Shown: positions 56,108-63,960 of the stretch, in pieces | How positions within the stretch are numbered: the stretch's first letter is position 1 | How the letters are laid out: each line of letters starts with the position of its first letter | Source: Brachybacterium timonense | Lineage (GTDB): Bacteria; Actinomycetota; Actinomycetes; Actinomycetales; Dermabacteraceae | Direction: 5' to 3' | Assembly: GCF_900258505.1 (NCBI RefSeq) | Contig: NZ_LT984895.1 | Location: 22,622-86,621 of the forward strand | Length of the DNA stretch: 64,000 bases | Program-made: the position numbers and the translations under genes | The notes under the pieces: generated by a model | Told to the model about the DNA's origin: nothing | The model's database searches: none | What the model saw: only the letters and a program-made list of their open reading frames with translations

Positions 56108-57441
56108 TGTGCGTTCGCCTCCCGGTCGATCTCGAACTGCTCCTGGCCGCGGTCGAGGTCGGCCTGCATGGCGACCTGCACCTCGGCGAGGTACTCGCCG
56201 ACGTCGCGCCGGCCCTCGAGGACGGGCTGAAGATTGGTGTAGAAGGTGTCCATCCAGGCGCGGGTGTAGGTGAGGTTCTCGTCGGTCACCCGGCCGTAGT
56301 CCTCGACGATGTCGAGGTACTCCTGTTTGTTCTGCGGCTCGACGCTCGTGTCGGCCACCCATTCACGGGCGTGGGTCTCGGTGTTGGGGATGGTCTGACC
56401 GCCATCGACGATCAGTCTCTGAGCATCGGGGTCGCAGGCCAGGAAGATCGCGAGCTCGGCCGCCCGTTCCGGCTTGGTGGTCTTCGCGGAGACCCCGATG
56501 CCGAGCGAGCCGATCCAGGTGGCGGGCTCGCCGGTCGCGCCGACCGGGTAGGGGCACAGGTCGAACTCGAAATCGAGCGTGCGGTAGAGCGTGAGGTCCC
56601 AGGGGGCGACGGGGAAGAAACCGATCTGGCCGCGCAGCCAGCGCTGGTAGCCGTCCAGGCCCTGCGACTCGGTGATCGAGGGGGTCACCTCGTGCACGTT
56701 CTGCAGGTCCACGAGGTACTGCAGCGCCTCACGGAACTCGGGAGTGTCCACAGTGACGGTGCGGGTGTCCTCGCTGAGCCAGGAGGCCCCGTTGGACCAG
56801 AGGAAGGCATGGATGTCGGCGCCGATGTTGATCGAAGCTCCCCAGGAGTCCCGCGTGCCGTCGCCGTCGCGGTCACCGGTCAGCTTCTGGCAGCGTTCCA
56901 GGAAGTCGTCCCAGTCCATGGGGACATCGGGGTCGGGGTGCTCGACCCCCATCTCGTCCAACAGAGTCTTGTTGAAGCCGTAGGCGAAGGGGCCGACGTC
57001 CTTGGGCATGGCGTACAGCGGGCCCTGGCCGATCAGCTCGCCGTCGAAGCGATAACGCTCCATGCCCGACTCCCAGATATCGTCCACCGGCTGCTCGGTC
57101 GAGGCGACGTAGGGATCGAGGTCCAGCAGCACGCCGTTGGTGATGTAGGACTTCGTCTGGGGCGGGTCGAAGTAGAAGACATCCGGCGCGGAGTTGCCCA
57201 GGATCGCGGTCTGCAGCTTGGTCGCGTACTGATCCACTGCGGTGTCGATCAGGCTGACACCGAATCCGGTCTTCTCCTCGAACATCCGCACCGCCTCGGC
57301 GAACACCGCCCGCTCCTCGGCGGAGCCGCGGAACATGAAGGTGATGTTGTTCGGATCGTCGGAGGAGAGGTTGCCGCAGCTCGTGGTCAGGCCGGCACAG
57401 GCCGCGGCGGCCGCTCCCGTGATGAAGGATCGTCGTCTCAC
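56104..57441 (-). CDS. Sugar ABC transporter substrate-binding lipoprotein
   Basis: I place the start at GTG 57441: VRRRSFITGAAAAACAGLTTSC, a lipoprotein signal with twin-arginine character, preceded by GGAGAG at proper spacing. An ATG at 57462 lacks a ribosome site. The 445-residue protein is an SBP_bac_1 type: ITFMFRGSAEERAVFAEAVRMFEEKTGFGVSLI, SAPDVFYFDPPQTKSYITNGVLLDLDPYV, YAMPKDVGPFAYGFNKTLLDEMG, and IGFFPVAPWDL. It binds a sugar or oligosaccharide for the two permeases. Divergent from the GH51 gene; presumably arabinose-containing oligosaccharides are the substrate, by context. Confidence 0.92.
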   Translation of the reverse strand: MRRRSFITGAAAAACAGLTTSCGNLSSDDPNNITFMFRGSAEERAVFAEAVRMFEEKTGFGVSLIDTAVDQYATKLQTAILGNSAPDVFYFDPPQTKSYITNGVLLDLDPYVASTEQPVDDIWESGMERYRFDGELIGQGPLYAMPKDVGPFAYGFNKTLLDEMGVEHPDPDVPMDWDDFLERCQKLTGDRDGDGTRDSWGASINIGADIHAFLWSNGASWLSEDTRTVTVDTPEFREALQYLVDLQNVHEVTPSITESQGLDGYQRWLRGQIGFFPVAPWDLTLYRTLDFEFDLCPYPVGATGEPATWIGSLGIGVSAKTTKPERAAELAIFLACDPDAQRLIVDGGQTIPNTETHAREWVADTSVEPQNKQEYLDIVEDYGRVTDENLTYTRAWMDTFYTNLQPVLEGRRDVGEYLAEVQVAMQADLDRGQEQFEIDREANAQ

Positions 57442-57577
57442 GTGTTCTCTCCGGCTCGTCATCGAGGTCTGAGGGTCCAGGCATGGCTGCAAGCAGCACC
57501 GTCGCCCGTCACGCACCACCGGGGCGGCTGCGACCTTGCAAGCCTCGACGCGCCTCACCGGTGACGTGCACCACAAG

Positions 57578-57591
57578 GTACATCGTTGTAC
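57578..57591. promoter_or_regulatory. LacI-type operator candidate 1
   Basis: GTACATCGTTGTAC is a palindrome (one inner mismatch) with a central CG, the hallmark of LacI-family operators. It lies in the divergent gap between the sugar-binding lipoprotein and GH51 genes. The LacI regulator of the same cluster is the obvious binder. Confidence 0.7.
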
Positions 57592-57627
57592 AGTCGAGCG
57601 CAAGAGATCGTTTACTCGCAGGGTTCG

Positions 57628-57637
57628 GCAACGTTGC
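57628..57637. promoter_or_regulatory. LacI-type operator candidate 2
   Basis: GCAACGTTGC is a perfect central-CG palindrome set in CGGCAACGTTGCACG, close to known LacI operator form. It is 73 bp before the GH51 start. Paired with the site at 57578 it would allow looped or cooperative repression of both divergent units. Confidence 0.7.
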
Positions 57638-57709
57638 ACGCCCCGACGGCGAGCGCCCACCACCCGCGTGACCAGAGCCGGTCCACCACCCAGCATCGGG
57701 AGGCACCTG

Positions 57710-59326
57710 ATGAGCAGGAGCACGCAGTCGCCCACAACCGGCGCAGCCGCGAAGAGGACCGACACGCCACTGCCCGGTACCGCCGCCCCCACCCGGGTGC
57801 GGCTTCACTCCGACATGACGGTGGGCCCCGTGCGCCGTCGACTGTTCGGCTCGTTCATCGAGCACATGGGCCGCTGCGTGTACACCGGGATCCATGAGCC
57901 CTCGCACCCGAGCGCCAACGCGCAGGGCTTCCGTCGAGACGTGCTGGAGCTGGTCCGTCACCTCGGCGTCACCCTGATCCGCTACCCCGGTGGGAACTTC
58001 GTGTCGGGATACCGCTGGGAGGACGGCATCGGCCCCGTCCAGGAGCGGCCCGTGCGTCGCGACCTCGCATGGCACTCGACCGAACCGAACACGGTGGGTC
58101 TGCACGAGTTCATGGACTGGCTGGACCTCGTCGACGCGGAACCGATGCTCGCCGTGAACCTGGGCACCCGAGGCGAGCAGCAGGCCGCGGAACTGCTGGA
58201 GTACGTGAACGGGGAGACCGGCACGGACCTGGCCGACCGCCGGATCCGCAACGGCCGCACAGAGCCGTGGGACGTGCGGCTGTGGTGCCTGGGCAATGAA
58301 ATGGACGGGCCCTGGCAGATCGGCCATCGCTCGGCCGCCGAGTACGGCGCCGTCGCCGCCCGCACCGCGGCCCTGCTGCATCGCGCCGATCCCGCCCTCG
58401 AGCTCGTCGCCTTCGGATCCTCCTTCCCGTCGATGCCGACCTTCGGCAGCTGGGAGCGGGAGGTGCTGGAGGCGGCCGGCAGCGACTGCTCCCTGATCTC
58501 CGCGCACATCTACTACAGCGAGGACGACGGCGACCGCACCTCCTACCTCGCCTCCGCCGTCGACCTGGAGCGCTACCTCGACGCCGTCTGCGCGACGGCG
58601 GACCATGTCGCCGCCACGCAGCGCCGCCGGGAAACCACGCTGATCAGCCTGGATGAATGGGGCGTGGCCAGGGCCGGCGATGGCGCGGTGCCGGAGCCCA
58701 CCGGTGAGGACTGGCCGATCGCGCCCCGTCTGGCTGAATCGACCTTCACCGTGGTCGATGCGGTCGTCGTCGGCTCCCTGCTGATCTCCCTGCTGCGTCG
58801 CACCGACCGGGTGGGCGCCGCCTGCCAGGCCCAGCTGGTCAACGTGCTCGGGCTGATCCGAACCGAGCCGGCGGGACCTGCCTGGTTGCAGACCATCGCC
58901 CACCCTTTCGCGCTGACCTCCGCGCATGCCCGCGGCCAGGTGCTGCGCACGGCGGCCTCGGGCCCGACGCTGGCGACCGCGAAGCATGGCGAGGTGGAGC
59001 GTGTGCAGACCGTCGCCACCTGGGACGAGGACACCGGTGCGCTCACCGTGCTCGCCACCCATCGCGGCCAGGATGCTCCAGCTGCGCTCGAGGTCGACCT
59101 GAGCGATCTCGACCCCGATCTCGAGCTCACCGAGGCCCTGGTGATCACTGACGAGGACCCGTCGGCCACTAACACCGCGGACCATCCCGATCGGGTCCTG
59201 CCCGCTCCCCTGGCCGGCACGACCCTCAGCGACGGCGTGCTGCACGCCAACCTGCCCCCGATCTCCTGGGCGATGCTGCGTCTGCACCGCCCGGGCAACC
59301 GGGACGCCCAGCGCGTCCACCCCTGA
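57710..59326 (+). CDS. GH51 alpha-L-arabinofuranosidase
   Basis: The 538-residue cytoplasmic enzyme starts at ATG 57710 after GGGAGG. GH51 hallmarks: LFGSFIEHMGRCVYTGIHEP, VTLIRYPGGNFVSGYRWEDGIGP, the acid/base Glu in LWCLGNEMDGPWQIGH, and the nucleophile Glu in ISLDEWGVA. AQLVNVLGLIRTEPAGPAWLQTI continues the family pattern. It removes terminal arabinofuranose from oligosaccharides brought in by the ABC system. There is no signal peptide. It is divergent from the lipoprotein gene and shares the LacI-type operators. Confidence 0.95.
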   Translation: MSRSTQSPTTGAAAKRTDTPLPGTAAPTRVRLHSDMTVGPVRRRLFGSFIEHMGRCVYTGIHEPSHPSANAQGFRRDVLELVRHLGVTLIRYPGGNFVSGYRWEDGIGPVQERPVRRDLAWHSTEPNTVGLHEFMDWLDLVDAEPMLAVNLGTRGEQQAAELLEYVNGETGTDLADRRIRNGRTEPWDVRLWCLGNEMDGPWQIGHRSAAEYGAVAARTAALLHRADPALELVAFGSSFPSMPTFGSWEREVLEAAGSDCSLISAHIYYSEDDGDRTSYLASAVDLERYLDAVCATADHVAATQRRRETTLISLDEWGVARAGDGAVPEPTGEDWPIAPRLAESTFTVVDAVVVGSLLISLLRRTDRVGAACQAQLVNVLGLIRTEPAGPAWLQTIAHPFALTSAHARGQVLRTAASGPTLATAKHGEVERVQTVATWDEDTGALTVLATHRGQDAPAALEVDLSDLDPDLELTEALVITDEDPSATNTADHPDRVLPAPLAGTTLSDGVLHANLPPISWAMLRLHRPGNRDAQRVHP

Positions 59327-59364
59327 GACGACCTGCACCGACGCGGGTCGGGAACGGAGCAGCC

Positions 59365-60579
59365 ATGCGACGACGCACCCTCACCACGGCACTGGCCGCA
59401 GCGGTGACGGCAGGAGCCGCGGCTCCTGCCGCCGCTGGCGGTCCCGGCAGCGGCACGCCGGGCGGCCTCCCCGCGGGCTCGGACCCGTCGGCCCCGAGAC
59501 CCGCCGGCGGGAAGGGGCGCCGCAAGCCCCGTCGGCTGATGCCCGGCACCGGCCTGTACCCGCGGGCGATCCGGCTCGCGCACAACGGTGCGGCCGACGG
59601 ACGGCTGCTGGCCAGCGTGGTCACCTTCGAGGGGCCGCGCGGCACCGGCGCCGTCTTCGAGTCCACCGACGACGGGGCCACCTTCGAGCAGATCGGCGAG
59701 GTCGGCGACGAGGCGACCACCGGCGGCGAGGGCCTGTGCTGCGCCACCCTCTACGAGCTGCCTGACCGGGTCGGCGACCTGCCGGCCGGAACGCTGCTGT
59801 GGGCGGCCTCGGTGGGGGCGGACACCGGCGAGGACCGGCGCATGTCGATCCGGATCTGGGCCAGCACCGACGTGGGCCGCAGCTGGGAACGGATCGCGAT
59901 CACGCACACTGCATCGAACGCCGGCGGCTTGTGGGAACCGGAGTTCGCGCTCGCCGACGACGGCACCCTGGTGATGTGGTTCTGCGACGAGACCGACGGT
60001 GAGCGCCACTCCCAGAAGATCGTCCAGCAGACCTCGACGGACGCTGTGACGTGGACGGAAGTCGAAGAGACCATCGCGCTGGCCGATCCGACGGCCCGGC
60101 CCGGCATGCCCAATGTGCGTCGGCTGCACGACGGTCGCTGGCTGATGAGCTACGAGGTGTGCGGCCCGAATCATCTGTGCCGCATCCACATGCGCACCAG
60201 CGATGATCCCCGCAGCTGGGGTCCGGTCACGCACCTGGATCCGGTGATCCGCGCCGCCGACGGGACCGAGCCGCGGCACACTCCGACGATCCTGGTGGAC
60301 GACGACGGGTCCGTGCTGCTCGGCGCACAGATGCAGTATGCGCCCGACGGGGATGTCAGCCACCGCAACGGGAAGATCGCGTTGCGCAGCAAGCGCATCG
60401 CTGAGGGGGTGCCGTGGGTGACCGAGCGGGTGCCGGTGCCGGTGAAGGATCCGTGGGACAACTACTGCCCCAACTACTCCCCCACCTTCGTGCGTTCGGC
60501 TGCTGGTGACCTGGTGCAGATCACCTCCGCGCCGAACGCTGATGAGGTGTGCGAGGCCTGGGTGGGCTCGCGGCGCTGA
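59365..60579 (+). CDS. Secreted sialidase-fold beta-propeller glycosidase (GH93-like exo-arabinanase?)
   Basis: The 404-residue product begins with a signal peptide (MRRRTLTTALAAAVTAGAAA...AAAGG). From about residue 60 it is a six-bladed propeller with BNR/Asp-box repeats (ESTDDGATFEQIGE, ASTDVGRSWERIAI, TSTDAVTWTEVEE, RTSDDPRSWGPVTHL). LYPRAIRLAHNGAADGRLLASV opens the first blade; GGLWEPEFALADDGTLVMWF and SYEVCG hold the conserved acidic residues. GH93 exo-1,5-arabinanases share this fold and the context (GH51, arabinose-type importer) fits, but a sialidase-like activity on another glycan cannot be excluded. It follows GH51 by 38 bp. Confidence 0.82.
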   Translation: MRRRTLTTALAAAVTAGAAAPAAAGGPGSGTPGGLPAGSDPSAPRPAGGKGRRKPRRLMPGTGLYPRAIRLAHNGAADGRLLASVVTFEGPRGTGAVFESTDDGATFEQIGEVGDEATTGGEGLCCATLYELPDRVGDLPAGTLLWAASVGADTGEDRRMSIRIWASTDVGRSWERIAITHTASNAGGLWEPEFALADDGTLVMWFCDETDGERHSQKIVQQTSTDAVTWTEVEETIALADPTARPGMPNVRRLHDGRWLMSYEVCGPNHLCRIHMRTSDDPRSWGPVTHLDPVIRAADGTEPRHTPTILVDDDGSVLLGAQMQYAPDGDVSHRNGKIALRSKRIAEGVPWVTERVPVPVKDPWDNYCPNYSPTFVRSAAGDLVQITSAPNADEVCEAWVGSRR

Positions 60580-60621
60580 GCCCCGACCGGGCCGGGACCG
60601 GCTCGATCCGGCCGGTCCCGG

Positions 60622-60758
60622 CCAGATGGGCGGCGCTCCTTCCGTCGGCCCGGCCAGCTGGGCGGCGTTCCTTCCGCCGGACCCTGCCAGCTGGGCGGCG
60701 TTCCTTCCGCCGGACCCTGCCAGCTGGGCGGCGTTCCTTCCGCCGGACCCTGCCAGCC
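60622..60758. repeat. 33 bp minisatellite, about four copies
   Basis: Units begin at 60622 (diverged, 32 bp), 60654, 60687 and 60720, with a partial at 60753. CCAGCTGGGCGGCGTTCCTT and CCGCCGGACCCTG are identical in three units. It lies 45 bp after the propeller gene stop and 50 bp before the next lipoprotein start. Confidence 0.93.
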
Positions 60759-60808
60759 CGTACCGTGGTGGACATCTGTATGACGTGGTGCAGCCGAGAG
60801 GGGCTCTC

Positions 60809-61591
60809 ATGACCATCCGACCGTTCCGAGTCTGGCAAGCACTGATCGCGGCTGCCGCCTCCGCCATGCTCCTGGCCGCCTGCGGGGGCGGGGCCGATGA
60901 TGCTGCCGCACCCCCGCCGGGGGAGGACACGGCCGAGGCTTCCGATGGCGGCAGCGTCGATTCCGAGCCCGGCGCCTCCGACGGTGGCAGCGTCGACTCC
61001 GAGCCGAGCGCTTCCGATGCCGGCGGGCAGGAGGAACCGAACGAGGCTGCGACGACGATCTCCTTCGTCTGGCCGGATGACTCCTGGCAGATCGAGGAGC
61101 TCGACGAGAATCCGTGCGCGAACGGCTTCATCGGTCCCTCCCCGTTCGGCGATGGCCCCGATTACTTCACCTGCGGTCCGACTGCGGCGGGGCTGATCGC
61201 CTGCCATGCGAACGGCGGGGAGACGCTGTGCGTGCGGAACCATGCCGACAAGCAGGCCGTCCGGTTCCGCAGTCCGGAGGCCGACGGATTCAGCGCGCCG
61301 CCGCCCGAGGACGGGGCATCGCCGGTCGGAGCCGTGCTAGAGGACGGGACGACCTGCAACCTGGTCGCCCACGACCACATGCCGCATGCCGAGGGGCGCA
61401 GCTCCTGGCTGCACTGCGAGGACGGCGAGAGCGCGCTGCTGACGCTGGAGGAGGGCTCCATGGAGTACTTCGACACCACCGAGCAGCCGTGGAAGGCCGA
61501 GCTCGGGGTGGGCACTGAGGAGCCGACGATCGTCGAAGTCTCCGACGTGATCTACCTGGCCACCCCTGAGGACGCCCAGGTCGACGACTGA
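60809..61591 (+). CDS. Lipoprotein with acidic linker, unknown function
   Basis: The 260-residue product starts at ATG 60809 after GAGAGGGG. VWQALIAAAASAMLLAACGG is a lipoprotein signal with lipobox Cys. A Ser/Asp/Glu-rich linker of about 45 residues contains an imperfect repeat (ASDGGSVDSEPG, ASDGGSVDSEPS). The C-terminal ~190 residues contain six scattered cysteines (CANGF, YFTCGP, LIACHANGG, LCVRNH, TTCNLV, LHCED), suggesting disulfide bonds. I do not recognise the domain. It is separated from the arabinan-type cluster by the 33 bp minisatellite and may be unrelated to it. Confidence 0.75.
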   Translation: MTIRPFRVWQALIAAAASAMLLAACGGGADDAAAPPPGEDTAEASDGGSVDSEPGASDGGSVDSEPSASDAGGQEEPNEAATTISFVWPDDSWQIEELDENPCANGFIGPSPFGDGPDYFTCGPTAAGLIACHANGGETLCVRNHADKQAVRFRSPEADGFSAPPPEDGASPVGAVLEDGTTCNLVAHDHMPHAEGRSSWLHCEDGESALLTLEEGSMEYFDTTEQPWKAELGVGTEEPTIVEVSDVIYLATPEDAQVDD

Positions 61592-61647
61592 GCGGCGGGC
61601 AGGCCTGCCCTGGCTGCTCGACACCGGGCCCGGGCGTGCCGTTAGCA

Positions 61648-61830
61648 GGCCAGGCGGCGCGGCGTGGCAGTGCAGGCCAGGCGGCGCGGCGTAGCAGTGC
61701 GGGCCAGGCGGCGCGGCGTAGCAGTGCGGGCCAGGCGGCGCGGCGTAGCAGTGCGGGCCAGGCGGCGCGGCGTAGCAGTGCGGGCCAGGCGGCGCGGCGT
61801 AGCAGTGCGGGCCGGGCGGCGCGGGGCCGT
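61648..61830. repeat. 27 bp minisatellite, about seven copies
   Basis: Units of GGCCAGGCGGCGCGGCGTAG plus CAGTGCG start every 27 bp from 61648 to 61810. Middle copies are identical; the end copies carry single changes. It lies between the convergent lipoprotein and DUF2871 gene ends. All six frames are open through it, so it could be mistaken for a coding region. Confidence 0.95.
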
Positions 61831-61853
61831 ACCGCTGGCTCCTTCGGCTGAGC

Positions 61854-62318
61854 TCAGACCGCCTTGGGGTCGTGGCTCGTGCTGGCCGTCTGCGTCGCGG
61901 CTGCACGCTCCTTCGCGCCGGCGCGCAGGGCGATGAACAGGAACACCAGCGCGATGGTCAGAATCACGTGGCCCAGCCCGGCCATGCCCGGGATCGCTGC
62001 CGAGGTGGTGGCCGGGTCGTGGCCGTTCAGCGTGAACAGGCCGCGCACCACCATCATCGCAACGGTCCAGATCAGGCCCACGTTGTAGGTCCAGTAGAAG
62101 ATCTCGAAGGACCGGCGCCCTCGAAGCGTAAGCAGGCCGTCGAGAGCGGCAACGACGAGGAACATGAGCATGCCCAGTGCCAACAGGTGGGTGTGGACGG
62201 TGCTCAGCGGCGACTCGGTGGTGAGGGTGTCGGTGAGCTTCGTGTACTCACGGTAGAAGACGCCTGAGACCAGGCCCAGGATCATGTACGCGAAGGCAGT
62301 ATTGATGAGGCGTGTCAT
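61854..62318 (-). CDS. DUF2871 membrane protein
   Basis: The 154-residue product has four membrane segments: LINTAFAYMILGLVSGVFYREYTKL, LLALGMLMFLVVAALDGLL, WTYNVGLIWTVAMMVVRGLF and AGLGHVILTIALVFLFIALRAG. GVFYREYTKL, the HTHLLALGM histidine motif and GHVILT match DUF2871. The paired His residues raise the possibility of heme or metal binding, but function is unknown. It starts at ATG 62318 and is followed by the 27 bp minisatellite. Confidence 0.88.
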   Translation of the reverse strand: MTRLINTAFAYMILGLVSGVFYREYTKLTDTLTTESPLSTVHTHLLALGMLMFLVVAALDGLLTLRGRRSFEIFYWTYNVGLIWTVAMMVVRGLFTLNGHDPATTSAAIPGMAGLGHVILTIALVFLFIALRAGAKERAAATQTASTSHDPKAV

Positions 62319-62440
62319 GCCGCCAGGTTAGGAAACGCCTGCCACGTGCGGATCCATCCTTCGGTGGATCTCGGAGGATAACCCCGGTTCGTGCCCTGTC
62401 GGTGCCGTCGGATGGGTCCGAGGTCCCGGCGTGCCGTAGC

Positions 62441-62506
62441 GATTCGGTACTGGAGCGTGGCGCCGCTGCCCCTGGAAGCGGTGGTGCCACGCTCCAGTAC
62501 CGAATT
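62441..62506. repeat. ATCGGTACTGGA palindromic element, copy 3 (most perfect)
   Basis: ATTCGGTACTGGAGCGTGGC followed by GCC (62442-62464) pairs with GG(T)GCCACGCTCCAGTACCGAATT (62483-62506), 23 of 24 positions, around a short loop. It is 11 bp beyond the permease gene stop (62518) and may act as its terminator. The arms match the copies at 3553-3622 and 3759-3828, nearly 59 kb away. Confidence 0.9.
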
Positions 62507-62517
62507 CCCCCCGCGGG

Positions 62518-63876
62518 TCACTGCGCCTCGGCCGGTTCGGCCTCCTCGATGGCGCGTGCGATCGCGGCGCGGTCGATGCGTCGGCGCACCACCAGCGCGT
62601 ACAACAGGGCTGCGAGCAGCACGGCGGGCACGCCGATCAGGGCGGCTTCGGTCATCGAGTCACGCACGAACACGGTGGCCATCACAGCACCGAGACCCAC
62701 CAGTCCCACACCGGCGCTGACCACGCCGCCTGGCATGCGGAAGGATGAGCCGTGCTGGCGGGCCCGCCGGAACGCGATATAGGTGACGAGGATCAGCACC
62801 CACACGATCACCGCGGAGAAAACCACCAGACTCATGAGCTTCCCGAACACGCCGCCCACGCCGGAGAAGGCGAGCGCGGCGGCAACGAGGATGCCGAGCG
62901 AGCACACGGCGATACCGACCACCGGGACTCGGCGCGCGGAGAGCCGTGCGAACGCCTTGGGTGCGAGTCGGTCGAGCGCCAGGGAGTGAAGCATGCGGCT
63001 GCCGGCGTAGAGGTTTGCGTTGGCGGCCGACAGCGCGGCGATCAGCACGAGCGCGTTGGTCACATGCGCTGCACCGGCGATCCCTGCCGCATCGAACACG
63101 GTGACGAACGGGGAGGCGGCAACGTCATCACCGCTCGCAGCAGCCTGCTGCCACGGGATGAGCGCCACGACAATGCCGATGCACAGCACGTAGAAGAACG
63201 CCAGTCGGATCACCGTGGTGCGAGCAGCGGTACGGATCGAGCGGGCCGGGTCCTTCGCCTCCGCGGCGGTGATGGAGAGCAGCTCGATGCCGCCGAAGCT
63301 GAACATCACCACGGACAGCGCGACCCACACCGCCGCCCAGCCGTTGGGCGCGAATCCGCCGTCGGCCGTGAGCTGCGTGAGCCCGGGCGCGGGCGCCGAC
63401 GGTGTGCCGACGAACACGAGGAACAGGCCGATCAGGATGAACACGATGACCGCGAGCACTTTGATGCTGGACAGCGCGAATTCGACCACCCCGAAGGAGC
63501 CGACGGTCACGACATTCACGCCCACGATGATCGCCGCGAACAGGAGGATCCCTACCCAGATCGGCACGCCCGGGGCCCAGTAGGACAGGTAGATCGCGCA
63601 GGCGACAAGCTCCGTGGCGGTGACGCCGACGGTGGTGATCCAGTACAGCCAGCGCACCAGGTAGCCCCAGAACGGGGACAGGTAATGAGCGGCGAGCGTA
63701 CCGAAGCCGCCGTGCACGGGATGCCGGGATGCCATCTCCCCCATGGCCAGGGCGATCGTCGCAGCGATCAGGGAGCCGAGCGCAAAGGCGACGATCGTGG
63801 CGGGGCCGGCGATTGCGATCGCGCCACCGGAGCCCAGGAACAGCCCTGTGCCGGACGCCGGAGCCACGGCGCTCAT
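62518..63876 (-). CDS. Amino-acid permease (APC family), 5' end uncertain
   Basis: From ATG 63876 the product has 452 residues. It contains the APC core: GTGLFLGSGGAIAIAGPATIVAFALGS, ALAMGEMASRHPVHGGFGTLAAHYL, GFAPNGWAAVWVALSVVMFSFGGIELLSITAAEAKDP, RMLHSLALDRLAPKAFARLSARRVPVVGI. About 12 membrane segments are present. Related permeases have 15-25 more residues before GTGLF, including a basic RHI-type segment. Here GRRAMSAVAPAS stands in that place and the DNA then enters poly-G runs, so the true N-terminus is probably corrupted. It imports an amino acid, perhaps of the GABA/aromatic/D-serine group. Confidence 0.85.
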   Translation of the reverse strand: MSAVAPASGTGLFLGSGGAIAIAGPATIVAFALGSLIAATIALAMGEMASRHPVHGGFGTLAAHYLSPFWGYLVRWLYWITTVGVTATELVACAIYLSYWAPGVPIWVGILLFAAIIVGVNVVTVGSFGVVEFALSSIKVLAVIVFILIGLFLVFVGTPSAPAPGLTQLTADGGFAPNGWAAVWVALSVVMFSFGGIELLSITAAEAKDPARSIRTAARTTVIRLAFFYVLCIGIVVALIPWQQAAASGDDVAASPFVTVFDAAGIAGAAHVTNALVLIAALSAANANLYAGSRMLHSLALDRLAPKAFARLSARRVPVVGIAVCSLGILVAAALAFSGVGGVFGKLMSLVVFSAVIVWVLILVTYIAFRRARQHGSSFRMPGGVVSAGVGLVGLGAVMATVFVRDSMTEAALIGVPAVLLAALLYALVVRRRIDRAAIARAIEEAEPAEAQ

Positions 63877-63894
63877 CGCCCGCCGGCCCTGGGT

Positions 63895-63960
63895 GGGGGG
63901 GGGGGGGGGCCCCGGCGGGTGTTCGGGCGCCGCCGGGGGGCCGACCGGGGGGGGGGGGGG
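63895..63960. other. Poly-G runs, probable sequencing or assembly artefact
   Basis: Fifteen G at 63895-63909 and fourteen G at 63947-63960 flank GC-rich low-quality-looking sequence. Nothing like this occurs elsewhere in the window. They interrupt the expected 5' end of the permease gene. The 40 bases after 63960 show nothing interpretable. Confidence 0.75.

Noticed and set aside
61648..61830. Peptide-repeat coding sequence in the 27 bp minisatellite
   Set aside because: All frames are open because 27 is a multiple of three and the unit lacks stops. There is no ribosome site or homologous protein pattern.
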